This document shows positions 1-5,767 of a stretch of 6,656 nt of DNA, in pieces. Made by a program: the position numbers and the translations under genes. Position 1 is the stretch's first letter. Each line of letters starts with the position of its first letter. A model generated the notes under the pieces. It searched no databases, was not told where the DNA came from, and saw nothing but the letters and a program-made list of their open reading frames with translations. The stretch lies in assembly GCA_026786155.1 (NCBI GenBank), contig JAJAYR010000040.1:1-6656 (forward strand). Reading direction: 5' to 3'. This DNA comes from Pyrinomonadaceae bacterium (GTDB taxonomy: Bacteria; Acidobacteriota; Blastocatellia; Pyrinomonadales; Pyrinomonadaceae).

Positions 1-624
1 GAAGAGTTCGGAAAGTTCGATGACAAGTAATTCTCCGCGCAGTTCTTTCAGACGATTTTTGATTTGATACGTTTGCCGAATCGCGCGGACGAATTGGTCG
101 CCGACCGAATCGCCCATTATCAAATCGGGCGAATCGCGGAAATCTTCGACCAATTTATTGAGGCGATGCTGGTCGCCCGCCGAATACGCTGCGTTGAGTT
201 TCGCCATCAGCGCGTGGCGTTTTTCCTTTTCCTGCGCGTCCAAAGCCAAATCCGGGTGAATGATTTTCGCTAAGTTGTGATACGCTTTTTTTGCTTCGGC
301 GGTCGGCTGATATTTAAACGAACAATTAGCATTTTCTGCGCTGGCGGCTGATTCTTCGGCGCGTTTTCGCAATTCTTCGGCGCGTTTTTTGATTTCCTCG
401 TCGTCGGGAACGAGTTTAACTTCTTCTTCGGCAATCTGCGCTTCGAGTTCGTCCAAATCGGCGTAAAGTCTGCCGACTTCCATCGTGTAATTTGCCTCAA
501 ACTGTTCGAGTTCGGCGCGTAAATCGGTCATCGCTGCTTCCCGAAAAGCGAGTTTGTCTTTTAGGCGTTCCAAAACTTTGCGCTTTTTATTTAATTCGAT
601 TGTTTCGGGCGCGGCGGTGTTCAT
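1..624 (-). CDS. J-domain (DnaJ-like) coiled-coil protein, C-terminus cut by window edge
   Basis: The minus strand is open from an ATG at 624 to the window edge: 208 codons with no stop, so the C-terminus is missing. Residues about 8-95 are highly charged, rich in Glu, Lys, Arg and Leu, and look like a coiled coil. Residues about 104-155 resemble a J-domain: a helix (KKAYHNLAKII), the hallmark HPD tripeptide at 123-125, then a basic helix ending near LNAAYSAGD. In known J-proteins HPD stimulates the ATPase of DnaK/Hsp70. There is no Gly/Phe region or zinc finger so far, so this is not canonical DnaJ but a specialised co-chaperone type. The first J-domain helix is poorly visible. The gene starts 3 bases after the toxin stop, without a clear ribosome binding site, so it is probably co-transcribed and translationally coupled with the toxin-antitoxin pair. 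The call as a J-domain protein is fairly firm; its client is unknown. Confidence 0.85.
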   Translation of the reverse strand, partial: MNTAAPETIELNKKRKVLERLKDKLAFREAAMTDLRAELEQFEANYTMEVGRLYADLDELEAQIAEEEVKLVPDDEEIKKRAEELRKRAEESAASAENANCSFKYQPTAEAKKAYHNLAKIIHPDLALDAQEKEKRHALMAKLNAAYSAGDQHRLNKLVEDFRDSPDLIMGDSVGDQFVRAIRQTYQIKNRLKELRGELLVIELSELF

Positions 625-627
625 AAT

Positions 628-888
628 TTATTCGTAATGCGTCCACATTCTGATAACTTTGACAATTTCCGCATCTTCAAAAATTTGATAAACGAGCCGA
701 TGCTGAAGATTGATGCGCCGCGAATATGCGCCGTCTAAATCACCGACTAACTTTTCATACGCGGGCGGATTTTGAAATGGATTTTCTTCGAGAATTTGCA
801 GCAGCGAGGCGATTTTGTCTTTTAATCCGGCGCGGGCGATTTTCTTGGCATCTTTTTGCGCCTGTTTAGTAAAAACGACTTTCCACAT
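628..888 (-). CDS. yoeB: YoeB/Txe-family mRNA interferase toxin (RelE superfamily)
   Basis: This 86-residue protein matches the YoeB toxin pattern along its length. The residues known to be catalytic in E. coli YoeB (Glu46, Arg65, His83, Tyr84) line up with Glu45, Arg64 (in QHRLVY), His84 and Tyr85 here, and the SRRIN segment before QHRLVY is also typical. It should be active. YoeB binds the ribosome and cleaves mRNA in the A site, stopping translation until the antitoxin neutralises it. TTG (894) and GTG (891) lie just upstream in frame. I chose the ATG at 888 because it overlaps the antitoxin stop by one base (TGATG), a classic translational coupling that keeps antitoxin in excess. The C-terminus continues one residue (Glu) past the usual His-Tyr end. 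The J-domain gene follows after 3 bases. Confidence 0.92.
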   Translation of the reverse strand: MWKVVFTKQAQKDAKKIARAGLKDKIASLLQILEENPFQNPPAYEKLVGDLDGAYSRRINLQHRLVYQIFEDAEIVKVIRMWTHYE

Positions 889-1130
889 CACCAATCAATC
901 TCCGTTTCACAATCTTCAAGCGGCGTATTGATGCCTTCGACGATTGATTCGCGCATTCCGGGAACGGAAAGCAAAAATAAAGTTTCCTGCATTGAATTCC
1001 ATTCGGCTTCGGAGATTAAAACGACGTTCGATTTCTGTCCGGTGATTTTGTAAGTTTTGTGTTCTTCGGCAACTTCGTCTATTAAACGAAAGATTTTGGT
1101 CTGCGCTTCAGCGGCGGAAATCGTGTTCAT
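888..1130 (-). CDS. yefM: YefM/Phd-family antitoxin
   Basis: This 80-residue protein has the layout of YefM-type antitoxins. It begins MNTISAAEAQ, matching the TIS..EA start of the Phd/YefM DNA-binding fold. It continues with an ITGQKSNVVLIS strand region and EAEWNSMQETLFLL (about 41-54), the conserved E.N...ET..LL helix. The acidic tail (about 64-80, ending EIDW) should wrap the toxin. Known roles of the family are to neutralise YoeB and, as a complex with it, to repress its own operon. The start is the first ATG after a well-formed promoter. No clear ribosome binding site precedes it. The stop overlaps the toxin ATG by one base. The family is confident; the symbol is by similarity only. Confidence 0.92.
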   Translation of the reverse strand: MNTISAAEAQTKIFRLIDEVAEEHKTYKITGQKSNVVLISEAEWNSMQETLFLLSVPGMRESIVEGINTPLEDCETEIDW

Positions 1131-1133
1131 AAT

Positions 1134-1168
1134 AACTGTAATGTATGGTTTTCGAGATGTTTTGTAAA
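1134..1168 (-). promoter_or_regulatory. Promoter and possible operator of the toxin-antitoxin / J-domain operon
   Basis: Read on the minus strand, TTTACA (1168-1163) is a 5/6 match to the -35 consensus. A 17-base spacer leads to TACATT (1145-1140), a 4/6 match to the -10. The antitoxin ATG lies at 1130, so the leader would be very short. An imperfect palindrome AACTGTAATGTATGGTT (1134-1150) covers the -10 region, with AAC/GTT ends and inner TA/TA pairs. That is where a YefM-YoeB operator would be expected, but the symmetry is only partial, so the operator is a guess. Confidence 0.55.
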
Positions 1169-1181
1169 GCGTTATTCCAGC

Positions 1182-1222
1182 AAAAAAGCGAAAGAGCTAT
1201 TTTTTCACTCTTCCGCTTTTTT
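1182..1222 (-). terminator. Rho-independent terminator of the OsmC-YARHG operon
   Basis: Two 15-base arms (1182-1196 and 1208-1222) pair with one mismatch around an 11-base loop. The GC-containing core (GCGGAAGAG on the minus strand) is flanked by an A-run and ends in a T-run in both directions. It lies after the minus-strand gene that stops at 1266 and just before the toxin-antitoxin promoter, so it should insulate the two operons. It could also act on the plus strand, but no plus-strand gene enters it. Confidence 0.8.
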
Positions 1223-1232
1223 TATCGTTAAA

Positions 1233-1251
1233 TGTTTCCGAACCGGAAACA
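1233..1251. repeat. Small perfect palindrome, 8-bp stem with 3-base loop
   Basis: TGTTTCCG and CGGAAACA pair perfectly around the loop AAC. It lies between the stop codon of the YARHG gene and its terminator, and may stabilise the mRNA 3' end. It has the same three-base-loop form as the hairpins at 4742-4776 and 5577-5735. No T-run follows directly, so it is not a terminator by itself. Confidence 0.6.
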
Positions 1252-1265
1252 GAAAATAAATTTTA

Positions 1266-2462
1266 TCAGCCTTCGGCTTCGGAGAACTTGCTGATTGCGT
1301 TTTCTTCAACTTCCTTAATAACCGCCAGATTTTTCGATTCGATTTCGGTCAAACCGTCGTCCTTAAATTCCGGGTTCGGTTGATACCACGCTTGCGCGGC
1401 GAAGTATTTTTGCAGTTCCTTGTCTTTGAAAACTCGTCCGCGTTTGGCGTAAATTTCGTTTCGCAAAACGCGCAAGTCTTCGACGAACAAGCCTTCGACC
1501 ATTTCATTGGTAATCGGTTCGGTTGAAATTTTGTCGCGTAATTTGGCTTCTTCGGATTCGAGAAATTTGACGTTTGCCGTTTCAATCGCGCTCAGTTTAA
1601 CTTTCGACTGGTCTTTCAACGGTTTATACCAATCGCGCCACTCGAACATCTGTTTGAAGCCGGGCGTGGTGAACGTGCGCCCGCGCCGCGCCCAGAATTC
1701 GTTGCGAATCATCCGCAGATCGTTCATCGTCAGATTTTTCAAAAGTTCTTCGGTCAGCAGAACCGTTTGAAATCTGTCCATATCGCCGACGGCAATGGCG
1801 ACATTACGGTCTTCGTTGCGTTTGGCGTTTAATTTTTCGAGATTTTTGCGCTCGAATTCGTTCAAAACCGATTGATTGTAATTCGGATTCGGTTTATACC
1901 AATAGCGTTCTTCAAAGTATTTTTGCAGCCACGGTTCTTCGTCAAAACGCTTGCCGTGAATCGCTTCGACTTCGGCAATCATTATGCGCCAGTCCGAAGG
2001 CGTGTCGGCGTAGAGATTATCGTCGGGAATTTCTTTGGTCTGCCACAGACGCAAATCGCCGGGCTTGACCGACGAATGCCGTTCGGCTTCGGTCAGGCGA
2101 ATCGCGTCGAGATTATCGCGCTCGAACTTGGTCAAAACCGCGTTCGTAAAATTCGTTTTCGGTTTATACCAAATTTGTTTTTCGAGATAATCCTGAATCG
2201 AACGCTCTTTGAAAACGCGCCCGCGTTTGCCGAAAACCACGCCGCGCAAAAGCGCGAGTTCGTCAACCACGCCGTCGCTTGGAACTTTTACGAGTTGGGT
2301 GCGCGTCAATTTCTTTTTGGTAAAATCGAATTTGTCCCAGCCTTTTTTGCTGAATTGAGTCCACGCCTGTTTTTGCTCCGCCTTAAAATCATCGTCCTGC
2401 GCGAAGACAATCGCACCGAGCGATAAAACTAGAAACAAGGAAAATATTATTTTTCTTTTCAT
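1266..2462 (-). CDS. Secreted protein with four YARHG-like repeats
   Basis: The protein is 398 residues from the ATG at 2462. That start is preferred over an upstream in-frame extension to 2606 because it opens a clean signal peptide (MKRKIIFSLF..., hydrophobic to about 19, likely cleavage after VFA at 21), follows a GAAAAG ribosome site, and avoids overlapping the upstream gene. Four repeats are visible at about 68-123, 158-212, 248-304 and 328-384. Each has a YARHG-like core (FGKRGRVF 77-84; degenerate IHGKRF 168-173; WARRGRTF 257-264; YAKRGRVF 338-345). The core is followed by WY[K/Q]P at 98, 188, 278 and 359, then an E..N motif in a helix. In three cores the usual His is Arg. YARHG is a recognised domain of presumed extracellular proteins without a firmly known activity, so no function can be given. 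It lies 7 bases after the OsmC-family gene, in one operon, and ends before a strong terminator. Confidence 0.88.
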   Translation of the reverse strand: MKRKIIFSLFLVLSLGAIVFAQDDDFKAEQKQAWTQFSKKGWDKFDFTKKKLTRTQLVKVPSDGVVDELALLRGVVFGKRGRVFKERSIQDYLEKQIWYKPKTNFTNAVLTKFERDNLDAIRLTEAERHSSVKPGDLRLWQTKEIPDDNLYADTPSDWRIMIAEVEAIHGKRFDEEPWLQKYFEERYWYKPNPNYNQSVLNEFERKNLEKLNAKRNEDRNVAIAVGDMDRFQTVLLTEELLKNLTMNDLRMIRNEFWARRGRTFTTPGFKQMFEWRDWYKPLKDQSKVKLSAIETANVKFLESEEAKLRDKISTEPITNEMVEGLFVEDLRVLRNEIYAKRGRVFKDKELQKYFAAQAWYQPNPEFKDDGLTEIESKNLAVIKEVEENAISKFSEAEG

Positions 2463-2469
2463 TTTCTTT

Positions 2470-2898
2470 TCATTCGGATTGTTCCTTAATTTCGTAACTC
2501 GTCGTAATTTCCGCCGTCGGTCGAACAGTGGCGGCGACGCTGCAATACTTCGTATCGGAAAGTTCGATGGCGGCAGCGACGGCTTGTTCCGAAACGTCGC
2601 TGCCATACACGATATGGTGAACGTGAAATTTGACGAACGCCTGCGGATATTCCTCGCGCCGCTCGCCTTTTATTTCGACTTTATAATCGGTAACTTTTTG
2701 CCGTTTCTTCGCCAAAATCGAAACGACATCCGCCGCCGTGCAAGCCGCGACTGACACGAGCAGCATTTCCATCGGTGTCGGCGCGGATTTTCTATCACCT
2801 TTCGCATCAATCGCTTGCGCGTGTCCGCTCGGCGAAGTGCCGATAAAAAAATCGTCGCCCGCGTATTTTACGGTTGCTTCATAAATCTGATTTGCCAT
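2470..2898 (-). CDS. OsmC-family protein
   Basis: This 142-residue protein has the OsmC/Ohr-like layout: an N-terminal beta sheet (QIYEATVKYAGDDFFIG), then APTPMEMLLVSVAACTAADVV with Cys53 in the central helix, and DTKYCSVAATV with Cys119 near the end. In Ohr and OsmC proteins this cysteine pair reduces organic hydroperoxides using a thiol donor in the cytoplasm. Many relatives with the looser pattern seen here (C..AD, YhfA-like) are uncharacterised, so peroxidase activity is inference. I chose the ATG at 2898: the frame stays open to 3021, but the extension does not look like the family, would include the promoter, and has no ribosome site, whereas GCGAGATTCAA precedes 2898. It is the first gene of an operon with the secreted YARHG protein and diverges from the gene at 3062. 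Confidence 0.88.
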   Translation of the reverse strand: MANQIYEATVKYAGDDFFIGTSPSGHAQAIDAKGDRKSAPTPMEMLLVSVAACTAADVVSILAKKRQKVTDYKVEIKGERREEYPQAFVKFHVHHIVYGSDVSEQAVAAAIELSDTKYCSVAATVRPTAEITTSYEIKEQSE

Positions 2899-2934
2899 TT
2901 GAATCTCGCCGACATCGGGCAATGCTTGGCGAAA

Positions 2935-2943
2935 ATTGTAGCA
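2935..2943 (-). promoter_or_regulatory. Extended -10 promoter of the OsmC-YARHG operon
   Basis: On the minus strand the sequence reads TGCTACAAT: an extended -10 TG, one base, then TACAAT (5/6). Transcription would begin near 2928, giving a leader of about 30 bases before the ATG at 2898. The -35 region is weak (TTGCGT at a short 15-base spacing), which fits an extended -10 promoter. No comparably good promoter is visible for the divergent gene at 3062. Confidence 0.5.
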
Positions 2944-3048
2944 TAAGTTTATAAAACGCAACACTAAAATCAGCCGATTCGACAACCTTTTGGCATTCAA
3001 AATGCTTCTAATTTTCGACAAACGTCAGTTCGAGTTCGATTGTTCGAT

Positions 3049-3054
3049 AAGGAG
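3049..3054 (+). promoter_or_regulatory. Strong ribosome binding site for the gene at 3062
   Basis: AAGGAG ends 7 bases before the ATG at 3062. It is the only near-perfect Shine-Dalgarno sequence in the window. It decides the start of this gene against the in-frame TTG at 2990, and suggests high expression. Confidence 0.8.
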
Positions 3055-3061
3055 AAGAAAT

Positions 3062-4669
3062 ATGAGCAGCTTTAGAAGTGTGTTTTCAGTCTATTTGATG
3101 ATTGGTTTGACGATTTTCGGTTTCGCCGCGCAGACGAACGCGCAAACGACGCGCAACGAACGCAGTGTGCGCGACACTTTGCGAAGTTTGAATTCCGGCG
3201 TGGACGATTTTCGTTACCGGCTCGACAACGAATTGGACGAAAATTCCGTTTCGCGCGAGGAAGAAAACAAAATTAACGACGATTTACAGGCTTTTGAAAA
3301 AAGCCTCGCCGATTTTGGCGGCAAATTAGACCGGCGGCGCGAAAATGCCGACGATGTGCGGAATGTTTTGACGGCGGCGCAAACCGTCAATGATTTTTTG
3401 AACGCCAAACGCTTTGGCGCGTTGGTGCAAAAAGATTGGACGGAAATTCGCACTCTGCTCAACCGTCTGGCTGCCAATTATCAGGTTTTGTGGAATTGGA
3501 ACGGCGGCAACCAAAATTATCCGACCGGCAATTCATCGAACAACGATTATCCGGCGACCAATTCAAGTTCTTATAACAACACTTTGACGGGAACTTACCG
3601 GCTCGACCAAACGCGGAGCGAAAATACGAGCGACATCGCCGACCGTGCGATGCGGGACGGCAACGCGCAAAATAATTCGGACGCGCAAAAGAGCGATTTG
3701 GAAAATAAACTGCAATCACCGGAACAAGTCATTATCGAAGTGCGCGGCAATCAAGTTACGCTGGCTTCGTCGAACGCTTCGCAGTTGACTTTTACGGCGG
3801 ACGGGCGCGACCGCACGGAAAATACGGCGGACGGCAAAACGATTCGCGTTCGTTCGACGCTGCGCGGGCAGGAATTGACCATCTCATCGCTCGGCGGCGA
3901 AACCGATTATACAGTCGTTTTCGCTTCGATTGATAATGGCAAAGCGATGCGCGTTACGCGGCGAATTACGACCGATTATCTGCGCGAAACCGTTTTTGCC
4001 GAAAGCATTTATACGAAAACCGAGGCGGCGGCACGATTTGGTAACAATCCGAATTACGATGACAACGGAACGTATTCGAGCAATGATTCACCGGACAATC
4101 GAACGAATTATCCGACGGTGAAAACCGGACGCGCGGGCGATTTTATCGTGCCGAACGGAACGATTGTAACGGGAATTTTGGAAAAGGATATTGATACGAA
4201 AGTTTCGCAGAACAAAGACCGTTTCGAGATGGTTGTCCAATCGCCGAACGAATATCGCGGCGCGATTGTCGAAGGTTATATTTCAGGTGTCAATCGTTCG
4301 GGCAAAGTTTCGGGACGCTCGCAAATCACGTTTAATTTCGAGCGCATCAGATTGTCGAACGGGCGCACTTACGATTTCAACGGCTTTCTGCAATCCGTAA
4401 CCGACGAAAACGGTAAAGTCGTTAAAGTTGACACCGAAGGCACGGCGCAGGGCGACAGCCAGACGAAGGAAACCGTCAAACGCGGCGGCATCGGCGCTGG
4501 CATCGGGGCGGTCATCGGCGCCATCGCGGGCGGCGGCAAAGGCGCGGCAATCGGCGCAATCCTTGGCGGCGGCGCAGGCGCGGGTTCGGTCATCGTGCAG
4601 GGCAAAGACGATTTGCAGTTGAAAGCCGGTTCGTTAATCACCGTGCAAACTTCATCGCCGATTCGGTAA
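3062..4669 (+). CDS. Secreted glycine-zipper protein with Asn/Ser-rich linkers, function unknown
   Basis: The protein is 535 residues. A signal peptide (about 1-27, hydrophobic 9-23, likely cut after TNA) is followed by a charged helical domain (about 30-145). Next is a linker rich in Asn, Ser, Tyr and Gly (about 145-176). A beta-rich region (about 177-318) begins LTGTYRLDQTRSE, like a lipocalin or carbohydrate-binding-type sheet. A second Asn/Ser/Tyr linker follows (about 327-352). The C-terminal region starts GDFIVPNGTIVTGIL (359-373), whose strand pattern faintly recalls TrbI/VirB10-like outer membrane domains. It holds a glycine zipper (about 475-508, with repeated GIGA, GAVIG and GGAGAG). 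Glycine zippers are known to insert in or pack against membranes, so an envelope location is likely. There is no cysteine for lipidation. The start is fixed by AAGGAG. A strong terminator follows, so it is probably a single-gene unit. I recognise no family that gives a function. Confidence 0.85.
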   Translation: MSSFRSVFSVYLMIGLTIFGFAAQTNAQTTRNERSVRDTLRSLNSGVDDFRYRLDNELDENSVSREEENKINDDLQAFEKSLADFGGKLDRRRENADDVRNVLTAAQTVNDFLNAKRFGALVQKDWTEIRTLLNRLAANYQVLWNWNGGNQNYPTGNSSNNDYPATNSSSYNNTLTGTYRLDQTRSENTSDIADRAMRDGNAQNNSDAQKSDLENKLQSPEQVIIEVRGNQVTLASSNASQLTFTADGRDRTENTADGKTIRVRSTLRGQELTISSLGGETDYTVVFASIDNGKAMRVTRRITTDYLRETVFAESIYTKTEAAARFGNNPNYDDNGTYSSNDSPDNRTNYPTVKTGRAGDFIVPNGTIVTGILEKDIDTKVSQNKDRFEMVVQSPNEYRGAIVEGYISGVNRSGKVSGRSQITFNFERIRLSNGRTYDFNGFLQSVTDENGKVVKVDTEGTAQGDSQTKETVKRGGIGAGIGAVIGAIAGGGKGAAIGAILGGGAGAGSVIVQGKDDLQLKAGSLITVQTSSPIR

Positions 4670-4691
4670 ATTTTCGAGAAAATTTATTCGT

Positions 4692-4742
4692 CAGTTAAAA
4701 AAAGTCGTTACCATTAAATAGGCAACGGCTTTTTTTTAACTG
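4692..4742 (+). terminator. Rho-independent terminator after the glycine-zipper gene
   Basis: Long inverted repeat: CAGTTAAAAAAAG (4692-4704) pairs with CTTTTTTTTAACTG (4729-4742), enclosing GTCGTTACC/GGCAACGGC arms with one wobble pair and one mismatch around an 8-base loop. The T-run of eight on the plus strand fits termination 23 bases after the stop codon. It is close to symmetric and could work in both directions. Confidence 0.85.
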
Positions 4743-4776
4743 ACTGGAGCGCAAGCGTTCCGCTTGCGCTCCAGTC
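4742..4776. repeat. Perfect 16-bp palindrome with 3-base loop (REP-like)
   Basis: GACTGGAGCGCAAGCG (4742-4757) is the exact reverse complement of 4761-4776, around the loop TTC. It adjoins the terminator and shares one base with it. It is not followed by a good T-run (only GTTTTC), so it is better read as a dispersed REP-like palindrome than as a second terminator. The inner AGCGCAAGCG/CGCTTGCGCT core is of a kind found between genes in many acidobacterial genomes; that comparison is from memory. Confidence 0.8.
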
Positions 4777-4847
4777 GTTTTCTTCTAAATCTGAACTTCT
4801 CATAATTATTTTCTCGTTGCCGAATGTAATTTATGCCGCCAAAGATT

Positions 4848-4853
4848 TATAAT
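4848..4853 (+). promoter_or_regulatory. Candidate -10 box for the DUF2721 gene
   Basis: TATAAT is a perfect -10 match, but no good -35 sits at 16-18 bases (best ATGTAA, 3/6). It ends 9 bases before the ATG at 4863, so transcription would begin within a few bases of that ATG and give a leaderless or nearly leaderless mRNA. The sequence is AT-rich and the match could be chance. Confidence 0.3.
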
Positions 4854-4862
4854 CGGCTGAAT

Positions 4863-5444
4863 ATGGCTGGCGATTTATTAAATGTTGACCCGAACGCGCT
4901 GACTTCGACCATCGAATTTTTGACGGCGATGGTTACGCCGACGCTGCTGATTTCGGCGACCGGCTCGCTCGTGCTTTCGACTTCGACCAGATTAGGGCGC
5001 GTGGTTGACCGCGCCCGCGAACTCGAAGTCAGACTCAGCGAACTGATTACGGTCGAAGATAAAAGCAAGATTCCGCTTTACGATAAACGCCTCGACACGA
5101 TTGTCAAATTGCTCGATAAAGTGACGAGCCGTTCGCGGATTTTGCAGCGGGCGTTGAGCGCGTTTTACTACGGTCTCGGATTTTTTATTTTGACGAGCGT
5201 TACAATTGCCATCGCCGCGTTTTTTACGACTTACCGCTGGATTCCGATTCCGGTCGGCATCATCGGCATTATGTATCTTTTCTGGGGTAGCGTGCAGATG
5301 CTGCGCGAAACTCGCTTGGCGACGGCGACGATTAACGCCGAAATGGATTTTACGTGGACGCTGGCGAAAACGGTCGCGCCGCGCGAGATTATCAGCCGTT
5401 ACACGAAAATTATTGACGAGAATATTGAAAAGACCAAAGACTGA
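4863..5444 (+). CDS. DUF2721 integral membrane protein
   Basis: This 193-residue protein fits the DUF2721 family, whose function is unknown. The first hydrophobic segment (about 17-40) carries the family-like MVTPTLLISATGSLVLSTSTRLGRVVDR stretch in residues 23-50. It is followed by a charged cytoplasmic-type helix region (about 50-95) with RSRILQRALSAF. A second membrane segment lies at about 98-123 and a third at about 127-147. A soluble C-terminal tail of about 45 residues follows. The frame also opens at an ATG at 4833 (203 residues). Neither start has a ribosome site. I prefer 4863 because a TATAAT box falls inside the longer version and the conserved part begins soon after, but 4833 is possible. 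A terminator precedes it and a repeat-filled 323-bp gap follows, so it looks like a single-gene unit. Confidence 0.85.
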   Translation: MAGDLLNVDPNALTSTIEFLTAMVTPTLLISATGSLVLSTSTRLGRVVDRARELEVRLSELITVEDKSKIPLYDKRLDTIVKLLDKVTSRSRILQRALSAFYYGLGFFILTSVTIAIAAFFTTYRWIPIPVGIIGIMYLFWGSVQMLRETRLATATINAEMDFTWTLAKTVAPREIISRYTKIIDENIEKTKD

Positions 5445-5463
5445 AAAGAGAATTACAAATTTT

Positions 5464-5550
5464 AAATTACGAATTAGTAATGTTGGGAAAACTGAATACC
5501 AAACCAACTTTAAATCTTGCAATTCGTAATTTGAAATTCGTAATTCGTAA
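5464..5550. repeat. AATTCGT heptamer short repeats and flanking inverted copy
   Basis: From 5521 to 5548 four 7-base units run in tandem: AATTCGT, AATTTGA, AATTCGT, AATTCGT. An inverted copy AAATTACGAATT (5464-5475) is the exact reverse complement of 5521-5532. A further TTCGTAATTG lies at 5754-5763, just before the radical SAM gene. This resembles the short tandemly repeated heptamers described in cyanobacteria and seen in other phyla. Read on the minus strand it gives a meaningless Tyr-Glu-Leu-Arg-like peptide, a known source of false genes. Nothing else is visible in 5445-5463 or 5551-5576. Confidence 0.65.
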
Positions 5551-5576
5551 CTGCTGTTGCGCGGCAAATGTTTTTT

Positions 5577-5735
5577 CGGGCTTTGCCCGCCGATGGGCGG
5601 AAAGGCTCCGCCTTTCCGGTCGCTACTCTCGGAAATTTTGCGGCTGTGCCGCCACCGTGAGGCGCAGCCTCACGAAAATTGGGAGAAATTTAACGGAAAG
5701 GCGGAGCCTTTCCGCACATCGGGCGGCAGAGCCGC
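5577..5735. repeat. Cluster of six triloop hairpins, REPIN-like
   Basis: Six perfect palindromes, each with a loop of exactly three bases, fill this stretch: 5577-5589 (5-bp stem, loop TTT), 5598-5618 (9 bp, TCC), 5640-5652 (5 bp, TGT), 5656-5674 (8 bp, GCA), 5694-5714 (9 bp, GGA) and 5723-5735 (5 bp, AGA). The second and fifth are exact reverse complements of each other, and their flanks (GCCGATG / CATCGGGC) also match in inverted order. The whole is therefore an imperfect inverted repeat with two small hairpins inside. This is the layout of paired inverted REP elements (REPINs), which are mobilised by RAYT transposases where these are known; no transposase is in the window. No convincing terminator is seen for the DUF2721 gene, so this cluster may also protect or end its mRNA. 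From 5736 to 5767 I see only the gene leader. Confidence 0.75.
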
Positions 5736-5767
5736 ATTTTTGCGTAACATCAGTTCGTAATTGAAAA

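Noticed and set aside
622..1135. Shared TTATGAACAC around the starts of the antitoxin and J-domain genes
   Set aside because: Ten matching bases including the ATG are easily explained by chance or by similar start contexts; similarity does not continue into the proteins.
1872..2426. 184-codon open frame on the plus strand
   Set aside because: It lies wholly antisense to the YARHG repeat gene, has an Arg/Phe-rich composition typical of a complementary-strand shadow, and has no ribosome site.
2463..2606. N-terminal extension of the YARHG gene
   Set aside because: It would overlap the OsmC-family gene by more than 130 bases and bury a clear signal peptide inside the protein.
2990..3018. TTGGCA -35 with a TAATTT -10 for the plus-strand gene at 3062
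   Set aside because: The spacing is only 13 bases, too short for a normal sigma-70 promoter, so I could not support a promoter here.
2899..3021. N-terminal extension of the OsmC-family gene
   Set aside because: It would cover the extended -10 promoter, does not look like the family, and lacks a ribosome site.
4992..5567. 191-codon open frame on the minus strand
   Set aside because: It is antisense to the DUF2721 gene and its N-terminus is translated from the AATTCGT heptamer repeat (SSYELRISNYEL), a familiar false-gene pattern.
5577..5735. CRISPR array
   Set aside because: The palindromes differ in stem sequence, have no even spacing, and enclose no spacers of constant length; no cas gene is present.
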